Positions 42,959 to 53,444 are shown, counted from the first letter of the stretch. The stretch: DNA of 64,000 nucleotides from Cellulomonas avistercoris (GCF_014836445.1 NZ_JACSQV010000001.1:263999-327998); one strand, 5' to 3'. Notes: generated by a model from the letters alone, not told the origin. A program made the numbers and translations.

Positions 42959-43654
42959 TCAGACCGTCGCGCGCGGGTCGTCCTCGGGCAGCCGCACGCC
43001 CGTGCGCGCCTGCGCCGACGCGAGCAGCTCGGACATGGCGTCGCGGATGACGAGGGCCGCGTGGTCGACGGCGGCGCGGCGCGACAGGCCCTCGGTGCGC
43101 ACGTCGACGGGGTGCCCGAACTCCACGACGAGGTCCCGCCGCAGCGTCGGCAGGCCGCGCGCCGACTCCCCCGTGCGGCGCGTGCCGAGGATCGCGACCG
43201 GCACGACCCGGGCCTCGCCGTTCACCGCGAGCCACGCGGCACCGGCGCGCAGCTGCTCCGCGGTGCCGCGCCCGCGCGTCCCCTCCGGGAAGATGCCGAC
43301 CGCACCGCCGCGACGCAGCACACCCACGGCGGACTGCAGCGCTGCACGTGCCATGGTGCGGTCGACCGGGATCTGCCCGGCGGCCCGCAGCACTGCCCCC
43401 AGCGGACCGCGGAACATCTCGGCCTTGACCAGGATGTGCAGACCGCGCGGCGAGGTGCCGGCGAGCAGCGGACCGTCCAGGAGCGTGACGTGGTTGGCCG
43501 CGAAGACCACCGCACCGGTGCGCGGCACCCGCTCCGCCCCCGTGACGTGGGTGTCCCACACGACCCGGGCGAGGAACCGGCCCACCCAGCGCGACCAGCG
43601 AGGCCCGTGCACCGACGGCACGTGCGGCTCGGACCGCGCCGCCGCGCGTGTCAC
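42959..43654 (-). CDS. plsC: 1-acyl-sn-glycerol-3-phosphate acyltransferase family protein
   Basis: 231 aa from GTG 43654, overlapping the cmk stop (GTGA). Acyltransferase motif I NHVTLLD (NHx4D) and motif [12 protein letters not shown] are intact. No clear transmembrane helix; a single hydrophobic patch near VVFAANHV suggests peripheral membrane binding. It forms phosphatidic acid from lysophosphatidate in phospholipid synthesis. Its place between cmk and der is a recurring actinobacterial order. Confidence 0.92.
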   Translation of the reverse strand: MTRAAARSEPHVPSVHGPRWSRWVGRFLARVVWDTHVTGAERVPRTGAVVFAANHVTLLDGPLLAGTSPRGLHILVKAEMFRGPLGAVLRAAGQIPVDRTMARAALQSAVGVLRRGGAVGIFPEGTRGRGTAEQLRAGAAWLAVNGEARVVPVAILGTRRTGESARGLPTLRRDLVVEFGHPVDVRTEGLSRRAAVDHAALVIRDAMSELLASAQARTGVRLPEDDPRATV

Positions 43655-44352
43655 GCGCGGGCCGCCCGCGCGCGCTCGACGACGTCGAGGACGGCGTCCA
43701 CCGTCTGCTCGAGGTCCAGCTCCGAGGAGTCGACCGTGACGACGCCGTCGGCCGCGACCTGGAACTGCACGACCGTCGAGTCGTCCGCGTCACGCCGCAC
43801 GACCTGGTCGTGCGTCGCGGAGATCGCCGCGGCGTCGTCGGTCCCGTGCAGCTCGCGGGCCCGCCGCGCGAGGCGCGCCTCCTCCGAGGCCGTCAGCAGC
43901 ACACGGACGTCGGCGTCCGGGGCGACGACGGTCGTGATGTCGCGTCCCTCCGCGACGACGCCGCGCCCGCCGGACCACCCGCCGGTGCGCTCCGCGTCGA
44001 TGACGGCGCGCTGGCGCCGCCCCAGCTCGGCGCGTGCGTCGAGGTTGGTCGCCACCGCGCTGACGCGCGAGGAGATCTCGGTCGTGCGGATCGCGACCCC
44101 CACGTCACGCCCGTCGACGACGACGGTGGGCGTCGACGGGTCCACCCCCACCACGAGCGGCAGGTCGCGGACCGCGTCCGCGACCGCGGCCTGGTCCGTC
44201 AGGGGCACGCCCTGGTCGAGGCACCACCACGTCGCCGCGCGGTACATCGCCCCCGTGTCGAGGTACGCCAAGCCGAGACGACGCGCGACCTCACGCGACA
44301 CGCTCGACTTGCCCGACCCCGACGGTCCGTCCACCGCCACGACGGTGCTCAC
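43651..44352 (-). CDS. cmk: Cytidylate kinase
   Basis: 233 aa from GTG 44352, overlapping the tyrA stop (GTGA). P-loop AVDGPSGSGKSSVSRE at residues 6-21, the substrate segment LAYLDTGAMYRA, EGRDITTVVAPDADVRVLLTAS and the Arg-rich lid. It phosphorylates CMP and dCMP. The internal CMP-binding insert is of the usual bacterial length. Confidence 0.95.
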   Translation of the reverse strand: MSTVVAVDGPSGSGKSSVSREVARRLGLAYLDTGAMYRAATWWCLDQGVPLTDQAAVADAVRDLPLVVGVDPSTPTVVVDGRDVGVAIRTTEISSRVSAVATNLDARAELGRRQRAVIDAERTGGWSGGRGVVAEGRDITTVVAPDADVRVLLTASEEARLARRARELHGTDDAAAISATHDQVVRRDADDSTVVQFQVAADGVVTVDSSELDLEQTVDAVLDVVERARAARA

Positions 44353-45458
44353 CTCACCAGCCTCCAACCCCGAGCGGTCAGCTCGGTCTCCAGGTGCGCC
44401 GCCCGGGCGGGCAGCACCGCGATCGACGCCATGCCGACGGGCCGTCCCGCCGCGTGCTCGAGCTCCAGCTCCTCCAGGTTGACGCCCGCGCCGCCGACGT
44501 CGGCCAGCAGCCGCGCGAGCTCGCCGGGACGGTCCGGGACCAGGACGGTCACGACGGCGTACTGCTTGCGCGCTCCCCCGTGCTTGCCGGGGATCAGCGC
44601 GGCGCCCGTGCCGCCGTCCGCGATGGACCGGGCGATCGCCGCGAGGGCGCCCAGCTCGACGTCCTCCGGCCCGGTGGCCGACGCAGCCAGGTCGAGCGCG
44701 CCGAGGACCACGTCGAGGTCGGCACGGAGCGCGACCAGCACGTCGCGCACGGCGGCGGCGTTGGCCGCCAGGATCGAGGTCCACAGCGCCGGGTCGGACG
44801 CGGCCAGGCGCGTCACGTCGCGCAGGCCCTGGCCCGCGAGCGCGAGGGCCTGCTCGTCGACACCGCGCAGCCGCGCCGCGACCAGCGACGACGCGAGCTG
44901 CGGGACGTGCGAGACGACCGCGACCGCGGCGTCGTGCTCGTCGGCGTCCATCGCGACGGGGACGGCGCCGACGTCGACGGCCAGGTGCCGCACCGCCAGC
45001 AGCGCGTCCTCGCGCGACGTGCCCGAGTCCGTGAGGACCCAGGGCCGCCCCAGGAACAGGTCGGGGACCGCGGCCGAGGGCCCGGAGCGCTCCCGGCCCG
45101 CCATGGGGTGCGAGCCGACGTAACGCGTCAGGTCGGCGCCCGCGGCGCGCAGCTCGGCGAGCACGTGCCCCTTGACGCTCGCGACGTCCGTCACGACCGC
45201 GTCCGGGTGCTCCGCGAGCGCGGTCGCGACCGCGTCGGCGGTGACGTCGGGCGGTGCGGCGACCACGACGAGGACGGGCTCGGCCGAGGAGCCGTCGACG
45301 GGTGCCCCGGCGCCCACGTCGCGGGCGAGCGCGAGGGCCGTGCGGGACGGGTCGGTGAGCTGCACCTCGACGCCGTGGCGCCGCAGCGCCAGCCCCAGGG
45401 ACGCCCCGAGGAGCCCGGTGCCGACGATGCGGACCGGGCCCGTGGTGGCGATGCTCAC
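44349..45458 (-). CDS. tyrA: Prephenate dehydrogenase with ACT domain
   Basis: 369 aa from GTG 45458, overlapping the rluB stop (GTGA). NAD-binding VRIVGTGLLGASLGLALRRHG, then SHPMAGRERSG with the catalytic His, and HDAAVAVVSHVPQLASS. The C-terminal 80 residues (VTVLVPDRPGELARLLADVGGAGVNLEELELEH) form an ACT domain, implying feedback by tyrosine. It makes 4-hydroxyphenylpyruvate in tyrosine biosynthesis. Confidence 0.94.
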   Translation of the reverse strand: MSIATTGPVRIVGTGLLGASLGLALRRHGVEVQLTDPSRTALALARDVGAGAPVDGSSAEPVLVVVAAPPDVTADAVATALAEHPDAVVTDVASVKGHVLAELRAAGADLTRYVGSHPMAGRERSGPSAAVPDLFLGRPWVLTDSGTSREDALLAVRHLAVDVGAVPVAMDADEHDAAVAVVSHVPQLASSLVAARLRGVDEQALALAGQGLRDVTRLAASDPALWTSILAANAAAVRDVLVALRADLDVVLGALDLAASATGPEDVELGALAAIARSIADGGTGAALIPGKHGGARKQYAVVTVLVPDRPGELARLLADVGGAGVNLEELELEHAAGRPVGMASIAVLPARAAHLETELTARGWRLVR

Positions 45459-46333
45459 ATGCCCACCGCCGTCATGAGCGACCCGACCTCCGTCTTCGAC
45501 AGGACGCGCGTGCGCCCGGGGCGCAGGTCACCGAGGCGGATGGGGCCGATGCGGGTGCGCACGAGGCGCGCGACGGGGTGACCGACCTCCTCGAACACCC
45601 GGCGCACGACGCGGTTGCGGCCCTCGTGCAGCACGACCTCGACGAGGCTCGCGTGGCTGGCCACCTGGACGATCTTGAACTCGTCGACCTGCACGGTGCC
45701 GTCCTCGAGCTCGATGCCGCGCTTGAGCTGCTGCCCGAGGGCCTCGCGGACGCGACCCTCGACCTCGACGAGGTAGGTCTTGGGCACGCCGTGCGACGGG
45801 TGCGCCAGCCGGTTGGCCAGCTCGCCGTCGTTGGTGAGCAGCAGGAGACCCTCGGAGTCGGCGTCGAGGCGTCCCACGTGGAAGAGCCGCTCCTCGCGGT
45901 TGGCGACGTACTGCGCCAGCGAGGGGCGACCCTCGGGGTCGTGCATGGTCGAGACCACGCCCACCGGCTTGTTCAGCGCGAGGGTGATGATCGAGGAGTC
46001 GAGCTGCACGCGCATGCCGTCGACGTGGATCACGGCGGTCAGCGGGTCGACGCGCACGCCGAGCTCGGTGACGACCTGGCCGCCGACGCTGACGCGGCCC
46101 GCGGCGATGAGCTCCTCGCACGCGCGGCGCGAGCCGAGGCCCGCGGACGCGAGCACCTTCTGCAGCCGCACGCCCTCGGGGTCGTGCACGTCGATCGGCT
46201 CCGCGACCTGCGCGGGTCGTCGCGACCCGCGCTGCGGACCGCGCGGCCCCCGTCCGCCGGTCCCGCCGCCCGGGCGGCCCGCACCTTCCGCGCGCCCGCC
46301 ACCTCGGTGGCCACGCGCTCCCGTGCCGCTCAT
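45455..46333 (-). CDS. rluB: Ribosomal large-subunit pseudouridine synthase, RsuA/RluB family
   Basis: 292 aa from ATG 46333. A Gly/Arg-rich basic N-terminal tail (about 1-45) is followed by an S4 domain (VRLQKVLASAGLGSRRACEELIAAGRVSV) and the synthase domain with the catalytic Asp in GRLDADSEGLLLLTNDG. It modifies 23S rRNA. Its ATG overlaps the scpB stop and its own stop overlaps tyrA. Confidence 0.94.
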   Translation of the reverse strand: MSGTGARGHRGGGRAEGAGRPGGGTGGRGPRGPQRGSRRPAQVAEPIDVHDPEGVRLQKVLASAGLGSRRACEELIAAGRVSVGGQVVTELGVRVDPLTAVIHVDGMRVQLDSSIITLALNKPVGVVSTMHDPEGRPSLAQYVANREERLFHVGRLDADSEGLLLLTNDGELANRLAHPSHGVPKTYLVEVEGRVREALGQQLKRGIELEDGTVQVDEFKIVQVASHASLVEVVLHEGRNRVVRRVFEEVGHPVARLVRTRIGPIRLGDLRPGRTRVLSKTEVGSLMTAVGM

Positions 46334-47016
46334 CGTCCGTCCTCTCGTCCGTGGGTGTTGCTGTCGATGCCCTCCAGCGACTCGATGTCCGGCAGGTAGG
46401 GCGCCAGCGGGGGCAGCTCGTCGAGGCTCGACAGGCCCATCCGCTCCAAGAAGTATCCCGTGGTCCCGTAGAGGACTGCACCAGTCGCCGCGTCCTGCCC
46501 CACCTCGGCGACCAGCCCGCGGGTCGACAGGGTCCGCATGACGCCGTCCACGTTGACACCGCGGACGGCCGAGACCTGACCGCGGCTGACCGGCTGGCGG
46601 TACGCCACGACGGCCAGGGTCTCCAGGGCGGCCTGCGTCAGACGCTGGGTCTGGCCGTCGACGACGAACCGCCCCACGACGTCGCCGTAGGCGCCGGCCG
46701 AGTAGATGCGCCAGCCCTCCCCGGCGCGCCGCAGCTCGAAGCCGCGCGGGCGCGTGCCGCGCTCGCCGCGGTACTCGGCAGCAAGCTCGGCGAGCAGCTC
46801 CTCGACGCGGTCCGTGGGCAGCGCGAGCGTCGTGGCGAGCCGCACGGCGGGCACCGGCTCGTCGACGACCATGAGCACGGCCTCGAGCGCGGCGAGCGCG
46901 CCGCCGGGCAGCGTGTCGACGTCGAACGCGAGCTCGTCGACGGCCGGGTCGTCGACGGGCGGGTCGTCGCCGGCCGGGTCGCCCGCGGTGGCGTCGGGTC
47001 TCACGTGCTCGTTCAT
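46330..47016 (-). CDS. scpB: Segregation and condensation protein B
   Basis: 228 aa from ATG 47016. The paired winged-helix domains of ScpB are seen in LEAVLMVVDEPVPAVRLATTL and RLTQAALETLAVVAYRQPVSRGQVSAVRGVNVDGVMRTL and following. It is a kleisin-associated subunit of the SMC-ScpAB condensin that organises the chromosome. It is ATGA-coupled to scpA upstream and rluB downstream. The Asp/Pro-rich N-terminus (about 1-35) is an actinobacterial extension. Confidence 0.95.
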   Translation of the reverse strand: MNEHVRPDATAGDPAGDDPPVDDPAVDELAFDVDTLPGGALAALEAVLMVVDEPVPAVRLATTLALPTDRVEELLAELAAEYRGERGTRPRGFELRRAGEGWRIYSAGAYGDVVGRFVVDGQTQRLTQAALETLAVVAYRQPVSRGQVSAVRGVNVDGVMRTLSTRGLVAEVGQDAATGAVLYGTTGYFLERMGLSSLDELPPLAPYLPDIESLEGIDSNTHGREDGR

Positions 47017-47951
47017 GGTCCGGCCTCCAGCTCGGCAGGTGCGACGACGTCCTCGACGGGCAGCGGGCCCGCCGCGTCCTCGCGGTCGAAGTCGTCGGAG
47101 ACAGCGATCTCACCGTCGTCGGTGCCGGTCCAGCGCACGGTCAGCTCACCGAGCGGCTCGACCTGGTCGAAGGACACGGCGCCCTCGCGGAACAGCTCGA
47201 GCAGCGCGAGGAACCGCACGACCACCACGACGGGCTCCGCGGCGTCCGCGGTCAGCGCCCGGAACGTCGTCGCGCCGTCGCGGCGCAGCCGGTCGACCAG
47301 CACGGCCGCCTGCTCGCGGACGCTGACGAGCGGCGCGTGCAGGTGGCTGATGTCGACGCCGGGCGGCGGCGCCTTGGGTGCGAGCGCGCGCGCCGCGAGC
47401 ACCGCGAGCTGCTCGGGCCCCATCTGCCACACCAGCTCGGGCAGCAGCGCCGCCAGGTGCGGCTCGAGCTCGACGCTGCGCCCGTGGCGGCGCGCACCCG
47501 CCTCCAGCTGCGCGCCGAGGTCCGCGGCGACCACCTTGTACGCCCGGTACTGCAGCAGCCGCGCGAACAGCAGGTCGCGCGCCTCCAGCAGCTCGAGGTC
47601 CTCGGCGTCCTCGACCTGCGCGGACGGCAGCAGGCGCGCGGCCTTGAGGTCGAGCAGGGTCGCGGCGACGAGCAGGAACTCGCTGGCCTGGGACAGGTCC
47701 CAGTCCTTGCCGCCGAGCGCGGCGGCACGCTCGCCCGCACGGATGTGCGCGATGAACTCGTCCGTGACCTGCGCCAGCGCGATCTCGGTGATGTCGAGCC
47801 TGTGCTTGGCGATCAGCCCGAGGAGCAGGTCGAACGGGCCGCTGAACACGTCGAGGTGGACCTCGAACCCGGACGACCCGGCGGGTGCGCTCTCCCCCGG
47901 CGTGCCCCGTCCGGTCGTGGCGTCGGGCCCGCCGTCAGGCGGCGTCGCCAC
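47013..47951 (-). CDS. scpA: Segregation and condensation protein A
   Basis: 312 aa from GTG 47951, overlapping parA by 17 bases. Kleisin N-terminal domain FEVHLDVFSGPFDLLLGLIAKHRLDITEIALAQVTDEF near residues 29-66, then ASEFLLVAATLLDLKAARLLP, and a winged-helix C-terminal part (about 235-285). The first 28 residues are low-complexity. It bridges SMC heads in the condensin complex. Confidence 0.95.
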   Translation of the reverse strand: MATPPDGGPDATTGRGTPGESAPAGSSGFEVHLDVFSGPFDLLLGLIAKHRLDITEIALAQVTDEFIAHIRAGERAAALGGKDWDLSQASEFLLVAATLLDLKAARLLPSAQVEDAEDLELLEARDLLFARLLQYRAYKVVAADLGAQLEAGARRHGRSVELEPHLAALLPELVWQMGPEQLAVLAARALAPKAPPPGVDISHLHAPLVSVREQAAVLVDRLRRDGATTFRALTADAAEPVVVVVRFLALLELFREGAVSFDQVEPLGELTVRWTGTDDGEIAVSDDFDREDAAGPLPVEDVVAPAELEAGP

Positions 47952-48798
47952 GCGCCACGAGCTCGCGGGCGAGCTGGCGGTAGGCCTCGGCGCCGGCGTG
48001 CGTCGGTGCGTACTGCGTGATCGGCTCGGCGGCCACGGTCGCGTCGGGGAACTTCACGGTGCGGCCGATGACGGTGTGCAGCAGGGTGTCGCCGAAGGCC
48101 TCCCGCACCCGGGTGACGACCTCACGGGCGTGCAGCGTGCGCGAGTCGTACATCGTCGCCAGGATGCCGTCGACCTCGAGGCGCGGGTTGAGGCGGTCAC
48201 GCACCTTCTCGATCGTCTCGATGAGCAGCGCGACGCCGCGCAGCGCGAAGAACTCGCACTCCAGCGGGATGAGCACGCCGTGCGCCGCGGTGAGCGCGTT
48301 GACGGTCAGCAGACCCAGGGACGGCTGGCAGTCGATGAACACGACGTCGTAGTCGTCCATCACGGGGCGCAGCACGCGCGACAGGACCGACTCGCGCGCG
48401 ACCTCGCCGACGAGCTGCACCTCCGCCGCCGAGAGGTCGATGTTGGCCGGCAGCAGGTCGAGGTTCGGCACGGCCGTGTGCCGCACGACCTCGTGGATGT
48501 CCGCGTCCCGCTCCATGAGCAGGTTGTAGACCGTGCGGTCCAGCTCGTGCGGGCTGATGCCCAGGCCCACCGACGCAGCACCCTGCGGATCGAAGTCGAC
48601 GATGAGGACGCGCCGGCCGTACTCCGCGAGCGCGGCGGCCAGGTTGATGGTGGTCGTCGTCTTGCCGACGCCACCCTTCTGGTTGCACATCGCGATCACG
48701 CGCGCCGGCCCGTGCGACGCCAACGGCGCAGGCACGGGGAATACCGGCAGCGGGCGTCCCACCGCGTCGAGCGGCTGCTCGGTCGTCTCCTGGCTCAT
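47935..48798 (-). CDS. ParA-family chromosome-partitioning ATPase
   Basis: 287 aa from ATG 48798. Deviant Walker A CNQKGGVGKTTTTINLAAALAEYGRRVL near residue 38, Walker A' IVDFDPQGAASVGLG and Walker B YDVVFIDCQPSLGLLTVNAL. No parB lies beside it, so it is the second, scp-linked ParA paralogue of actinobacteria rather than the origin-linked one. It precedes scpAB, which suggests joint action in chromosome organisation. Confidence 0.93.
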   Translation of the reverse strand: MSQETTEQPLDAVGRPLPVFPVPAPLASHGPARVIAMCNQKGGVGKTTTTINLAAALAEYGRRVLIVDFDPQGAASVGLGISPHELDRTVYNLLMERDADIHEVVRHTAVPNLDLLPANIDLSAAEVQLVGEVARESVLSRVLRPVMDDYDVVFIDCQPSLGLLTVNALTAAHGVLIPLECEFFALRGVALLIETIEKVRDRLNPRLEVDGILATMYDSRTLHAREVVTRVREAFGDTLLHTVIGRTVKFPDATVAAEPITQYAPTHAGAEAYRQLARELVARGDAA

Positions 48799-48905
48799 CG
48801 GCTCACCATCTGCTCCCCGTCGCCCGTCCGGGCCCACCTCGCGGACAACCTACCCGAGCAGGGCACGTGAGCCGCCGCGACAGACCGGGCGGCGTGCGAT
48901 CCGCG

Positions 48906-49838
48906 TCATCTCGCGCGCGGGTGGCTGGCCGCGTACACCTCACGCATCGTGTCCGGCGTCACCATCGTGTAGATCTGCGTCGTCGTGACCGACGCGTGCC
49001 CCAGCAGCTCCTGCACGACCCGCACGTCGGCACCGCCGGACAGCAGGTGCGTCGCGAACGAGTGGCGCAGCGTGTGCGGGGAGACGTGGTCCGACCCGAG
49101 GCCCGCGCGCTCGGCCGCCACGCGCAGCACGGCCCAGGCCGACTGGCGGCTCAGCGGTGCCCCGCGGGTGTTGAGGAAGACGGACGCCGTGCCCCGACCG
49201 GCCGCCGCGAGCGCGGGCCGACCGCGCACCAGGTACGCCTCGACCGCGCGTGCCGCGTAGGAGCCGACCGGCACGACGCGTTCCTTGCGGCCCTTGCCGA
49301 GCAGGCGCACGGCCGCACGGCCGGGGGTCAGGTCGAGGTCGTCGACGTCGAGCCCGACCGCCTCGGAGATGCGCGCGCCCGTGGAGTACAGCAGCTCGAG
49401 CAGCGCGCGGTCGCGCAGCGGCACGGGCCCGTCGCCGAGCCCCGCGGCGTCGAGCAGGCGGCCCACGTCGTCGACCGAGATGGCCTTGGGCAGGCGGCGC
49501 GGCTGCGCGGGCGGACGCACCTCGGCCGCGGCGTCGGTCGGCGCCAGGCCGTCGAGCGCGAGGAACCGGTGCCAGCCGCGCAGCGCGACCACGCTGCGGG
49601 CGGCGGACGCCGGCGACAGCACGGCGCGCCCGTCGGAGCCGGTGCGCAGCACGGTGACGTAGTCCTCGGCGTCGCGCTCGGTGATCTGCGCGGGGTCCGT
49701 GCGTCCGGCGGCGCGCAGGTGCTCGACGTACCGCGTCAGGTCGCGCCGGTAGGCGGCCAGCGTGTGCGCGGCCAGGCCGCGCTCGACCGCGAGGTGCGCG
49801 AGGTAGCCCTCGAGCGCGGAGGTCAGACGGTCGGCCAC
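48906..49838 (-). CDS. xerD: Site-specific tyrosine recombinase XerD
   Basis: 310 aa from GTG 49838. SAM-like N-terminal domain (about 5-90) and catalytic domain with the Arg in [11 protein letters not shown], Lys in [34 protein letters not shown] with the nucleophile Tyr. It resolves chromosome dimers at dif with XerC. The gene lies ten bases after ctaB and 107 bases before parA. Confidence 0.95.
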   Translation of the reverse strand: MADRLTSALEGYLAHLAVERGLAAHTLAAYRRDLTRYVEHLRAAGRTDPAQITERDAEDYVTVLRTGSDGRAVLSPASAARSVVALRGWHRFLALDGLAPTDAAAEVRPPAQPRRLPKAISVDDVGRLLDAAGLGDGPVPLRDRALLELLYSTGARISEAVGLDVDDLDLTPGRAAVRLLGKGRKERVVPVGSYAARAVEAYLVRGRPALAAAGRGTASVFLNTRGAPLSRQSAWAVLRVAAERAGLGSDHVSPHTLRHSFATHLLSGGADVRVVQELLGHASVTTTQIYTMVTPDTMREVYAASHPRAR

Positions 49839-49848
49839 GTCCGCCGTG

Positions 49849-50877
49849 TCACAGCGGGAGGAAGACGTCCACCGCGACGGCGACGGACAGGAGCGTCAGG
49901 TACGTGATCGAGCCGTGGAACACCGTCATGGCGCGCAGCGGAGGGTGGCGCGGGTCGCGGGCGCGACGCAGCAGGCCGACGCACAGCCACAGGAACCAGG
50001 CGCCGAGCGCGGCCGCGACCGCCGCGTAGACCCACGTCATCCCGCCGACGGGCACCAGCAGCAGCGAGCACGCGATCATCGCGAGGGTGTAGAGGATCAT
50101 CTGCCGCGCGACCCGGGTGTCGGCGGCCACGACGGGCAGCATGGGCACCCCGGCGGCGGCGTAGTCACGCCGGAACTTCATCGACAGCGGCCAGTAGTGC
50201 GGCGGCGTCCAGAAGAACACGACGCCGAACAGCAGCACCGCCTCCCAGGAGATCCCGCCCGTGACGGCGGACCACCCGATGACGACCGGCATGCACCCGG
50301 CCGCGCCGCCCCACACGATGTTCTGCGGCGTGCGTCGCTTGAGGATCATCGTGTAGCCGACGACGTAGATGAGGATCGCCGAGGCGGTCCACATCGCCGA
50401 CGGGGGGTTGACCACCACCCACATCCACGTGAGCGACACCGCGCCCAGGACGAGCCCGAACACCAGCGCGGCGCGCGGCGTGATCCGGCCCGTGACGATC
50501 GGGCGCCGCCGCGTGCGGTTCATCACCGCGTCGATGTCGTGCTCGAGGTACTGGTTGAGCGTGTTCGCCGCGCCCGCGGCGCCTGCGCCCCCGACGAGCG
50601 TCGCGGCGACCAGGGTGAGCGAGGGCAGGCCACGCGCGGCCAGGAACATCGTGGGGATCGTGGTGATCAGCAGGAGCTCGATGACCCGCGGCTTGGTCAG
50701 CGCGACGTACCCGCCGACCGTGCCCAGCGCCGTCGACCACGCGCGGGCGAGGCGTCCGCGCGGCGTCGCGGTCGCGTCGTCGCTGCTCTGCGGCTCGCCC
50801 CCGTCCACCTCGGCTGCCGGGCCGACGACGGCACCAGGGCTGCTCACGTCGGGGGACGCGGGGGTGGACAGGCGCAC
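49849..50877 (-). CDS. ctaB: Protohaem IX farnesyltransferase (haem O synthase)
   Basis: 342 aa if the GTG at 50877 is used. UbiA-type prenyltransferase with about nine membrane segments: [20 protein letters not shown], the prenyl-diphosphate motif [19 protein letters not shown], and the second Asp motif region [17 protein letters not shown]. It farnesylates haem B to haem O for the cytochrome oxidase. The start is uncertain: the frame extends to 51048, and GTG 50847 is also possible; neither has a good ribosome-binding site. It diverges from tkt. Confidence 0.92.
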   Translation of the reverse strand: MRLSTPASPDVSSPGAVVGPAAEVDGGEPQSSDDATATPRGRLARAWSTALGTVGGYVALTKPRVIELLLITTIPTMFLAARGLPSLTLVAATLVGGAGAAGAANTLNQYLEHDIDAVMNRTRRRPIVTGRITPRAALVFGLVLGAVSLTWMWVVVNPPSAMWTASAILIYVVGYTMILKRRTPQNIVWGGAAGCMPVVIGWSAVTGGISWEAVLLFGVVFFWTPPHYWPLSMKFRRDYAAAGVPMLPVVAADTRVARQMILYTLAMIACSLLLVPVGGMTWVYAAVAAALGAWFLWLCVGLLRRARDPRHPPLRAMTVFHGSITYLTLLSVAVAVDVFLPL

Positions 50878-51266
50878 GCGCTTCGGTTTCCGTTCGGGAG
50901 GGCTGACCGGGGCTGCCGCCGACCTGACGGTGGGGCAACCGGGACCGAGGTCCCGTCCGCCATGGTACGCACCCTGCCCGTCGGGCGGGCGGGCGCCACC
51001 CCCGCAGGACGGGTCCCGGCGCGTGAGATCCGTCGCACCGCGGCTCACCGAGCGGCGCCCAGGCCCGCCGGCACGGGTGGCAATCGATTGCCGTGCCGGT
51101 GGACCGGGTGAGCATGACCACGTCGGTGCGCTATAGGCTCGCCACCAGCAGACATCCCCGTCCGACGATGCGACGGGGTCCCAGCCGGACGCACCGCCCT
51201 CGCGCGGCCGCTGACCGGAGACGCTCGGAACGACGCCCCGCGCGTGCGGGACGGGAATGAGGTGCG
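50878..51266. promoter_or_regulatory. ctaB-tkt divergent control region with a long palindrome
   Basis: These 389 bases hold no gene. The perfect 14-bp palindrome GGCAATCGATTGCC (51079-51092) has a central CG like LacI-family operators and is flanked by CCGGCAC (51068-51074) and GTGCCGG (51093-51099), forming a larger nested repeat. A -10 box lies downstream at 51132-51137. It is positioned where an activator or repressor of tkt, or of the divergent ctaB, would bind. Confidence 0.6.
51132..51137 (+). promoter_or_regulatory. Candidate -10 box of the tkt operon
   Basis: TATAGG followed by CTCG is rare in this GC-rich sequence and stands 130 bases before the tkt start. The same ten bases TATAGGCTCG occur in the candidate gap promoter. 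The -35 region is weak, which fits activator dependence. Confidence 0.45.
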
Positions 51267-53435
51267 GTGAACGCGAAGGCTCCCCTGGCCACCAAGGTCG
51301 GCTGGTCCGACCTTGACCTGCGTGCGGTGGACACCACCCGCGTGCTCGCGGCGGACGCGGTCGAGAAGGTCGGTAACGGACACCCCGGTACGGCGATCAG
51401 CCTCGCGCCGGCCGCCTACCTGCTCTACCAGACGGTCATGCGGCACGACCCGACCGACCCCCACTGGCTCGGCCGCGACCGGTTCGTGCTGTCGGCGGGG
51501 CACTCGAGCCTCACGCAGTACATCCAGCTCTACCTGGCCGGTTTCGGCCTGGAGCTCGAGGACCTCGAGGCGCTGCGCACGTGGGGCTCCAAGACCCCCG
51601 GCCACCCCGAGTACCGGCACACCGCCGGCGTCGAGATCACGACCGGCCCCCTGGGCCAGGGACTGGCGTCCGCCGTCGGCTTCGCCATGGCGGCGCGTCG
51701 CGAGCGCGGCCTGCTCGACCCCGAGGCCGCCCCGGGCACCAGCCCGTTCGACCACCACGTGTACGTCATCGCCTCCGACGGCGACCTGCAGGAGGGCGTG
51801 ACGAGCGAGGCCTCGTCGATCGCCGGCACGCAGGAGCTCGGCAACCTCGTGGTCCTGTGGGACGACAACCACATCTCGATCGAGGGCGACACCCAGATCG
51901 CCTTCACCGAGGACGTGCTCAAGCGCTACGAGTCGTACGGCTGGCACGTCCAGTTCGTCGACTGGACCGCGGGCGGCGAGTACCGCGAGGACGTCGACGC
52001 GCTGCACGCCGCGATCGAGGCCGCCAAGGCCGTGACGGACAAGCCGTCGTTCATCGGCCTGCGCACGCTCATCGCGTGGCCCACCCCCGGCAAGACCGAC
52101 GACCACTCGTCGCACGGCTCGAAGCTGGGCGGCGACGCGATCCGCGGCCTCAAGGAGATCCTCGGGTTCGACCCCGAGAAGAGCTTCGAGGTCGCGCCCG
52201 AGGTCATCGCGCACACGCGCTCGCTCGCCGACCGCGCCGCGACCCAGCGTGCGGCGTGGCAGGAGTCCTTCGACGCGTGGGCCGCCGCCAACCCCGACCG
52301 CAAGGCGCTGCTCGACCGCCTGCGCGCCGACGCGCTGCCCGAGGGCTGGACCGACGCGCTGCCGACGTTCCCCGCCGGCAAGTCCGTCGCGACGCGCGCC
52401 GCGTCCGGCGAGGTGCTGTCCGCGCTCGCGCCCGTGCTGCCCGAGCTGTGGGGCGGCTCGGCCGACCTCGCGGGCTCCAACAACACGACCATGAAGGGTG
52501 AGCCGTCGTTCCTGCCGGCGCACCGCTCCTCGCACGAGTTCGCGGGCGACGAGTTCGGCCGCACGCTGCACTTCGGCATCCGCGAGCACGCGATGGGCTC
52601 GATCCTCTCGGGCATCCGCCTGCACGGCCTGACCCGGCCCTACGGCGGCACGTTCTTCACGTTCTCCGACTACATGCGTGGCGCGGTGCGCCTCGCGGCC
52701 CTCATGGGCGTCAACGTGACGTACGTGTGGACGCACGACTCGATCGGCCTGGGCGAGGACGGCCCGACGCACCAGCCGGTCGAGCACCTCACCGCCGTCC
52801 GCGCGATCCCCGGCCTCGCCGTCGTGCGCCCCGCGGACGCCAACGAGACGGCGGCCGCCTGGCGCGCGACGCTCGAGCGGACCGACGGCCCCGTGGCGCT
52901 CGTCCTCACGCGGCAGAACGTGCCGACGTACCCGCGCGGCGAGGACGGCTTCGCCACGACCGACGGCGTCACCCGCGGCGCGTACGTGCTGCTCGAGGCG
53001 TCGTCCGGCACGCCGGACGTCGTGCTCATCGGCACCGGCTCCGAGGTGCAGCTCGCGGTCGAGGCGCGCGAGACGCTCGAGGCGGCGGGCGTCGCCACGC
53101 GCGTCGTGTCGGCGCCGTGCCTCGAGTGGTTCGCCGAGCAGGACGAGGAGTACCGCGAGTCGGTGCTGCCCTCCGCCGTGCGTGCGCGGGTGTCGGTCGA
53201 GGCCGGCATCGCGATGTCGTGGCACAAGATCGTCGGCGACGCCGGCCGTTCGGTGTCCATCGAGCACTACGGCGCCTCGGCGGACTACCAGACGCTGTAC
53301 CGAGAGTTCGGGATCACCGCCGAGGCCGTCGTGGCCGCGGCGCACGAGTCGCTCGCCGCGGCGCGCGGGGACGACCGGTCGGCCGGCGCCCCCGGCACGC
53401 CGACGCAGTCCGGGACGGGCGACCTGCCCGCCTGA
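51267..53435 (+). CDS. tkt: Transketolase
   Basis: 722 aa from GTG 51267. Thiamine-diphosphate enzyme: N-terminal [22 protein letters not shown], the GDGDLQEG-like [18 protein letters not shown]hDP motif, DDNHISIEG, the middle domain [13 protein letters not shown] and [18 protein letters not shown], and a C-terminal domain. It interconverts C2 units among sugar phosphates in the non-oxidative pentose phosphate pathway. A strong hairpin separates it from tal. Confidence 0.97.
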   Translation: MNAKAPLATKVGWSDLDLRAVDTTRVLAADAVEKVGNGHPGTAISLAPAAYLLYQTVMRHDPTDPHWLGRDRFVLSAGHSSLTQYIQLYLAGFGLELEDLEALRTWGSKTPGHPEYRHTAGVEITTGPLGQGLASAVGFAMAARRERGLLDPEAAPGTSPFDHHVYVIASDGDLQEGVTSEASSIAGTQELGNLVVLWDDNHISIEGDTQIAFTEDVLKRYESYGWHVQFVDWTAGGEYREDVDALHAAIEAAKAVTDKPSFIGLRTLIAWPTPGKTDDHSSHGSKLGGDAIRGLKEILGFDPEKSFEVAPEVIAHTRSLADRAATQRAAWQESFDAWAAANPDRKALLDRLRADALPEGWTDALPTFPAGKSVATRAASGEVLSALAPVLPELWGGSADLAGSNNTTMKGEPSFLPAHRSSHEFAGDEFGRTLHFGIREHAMGSILSGIRLHGLTRPYGGTFFTFSDYMRGAVRLAALMGVNVTYVWTHDSIGLGEDGPTHQPVEHLTAVRAIPGLAVVRPADANETAAAWRATLERTDGPVALVLTRQNVPTYPRGEDGFATTDGVTRGAYVLLEASSGTPDVVLIGTGSEVQLAVEARETLEAAGVATRVVSAPCLEWFAEQDEEYRESVLPSAVRARVSVEAGIAMSWHKIVGDAGRSVSIEHYGASADYQTLYREFGITAEAVVAAAHESLAAARGDDRSAGAPGTPTQSGTGDLPA

Positions 53436-53444
53436 CGATCGAAC

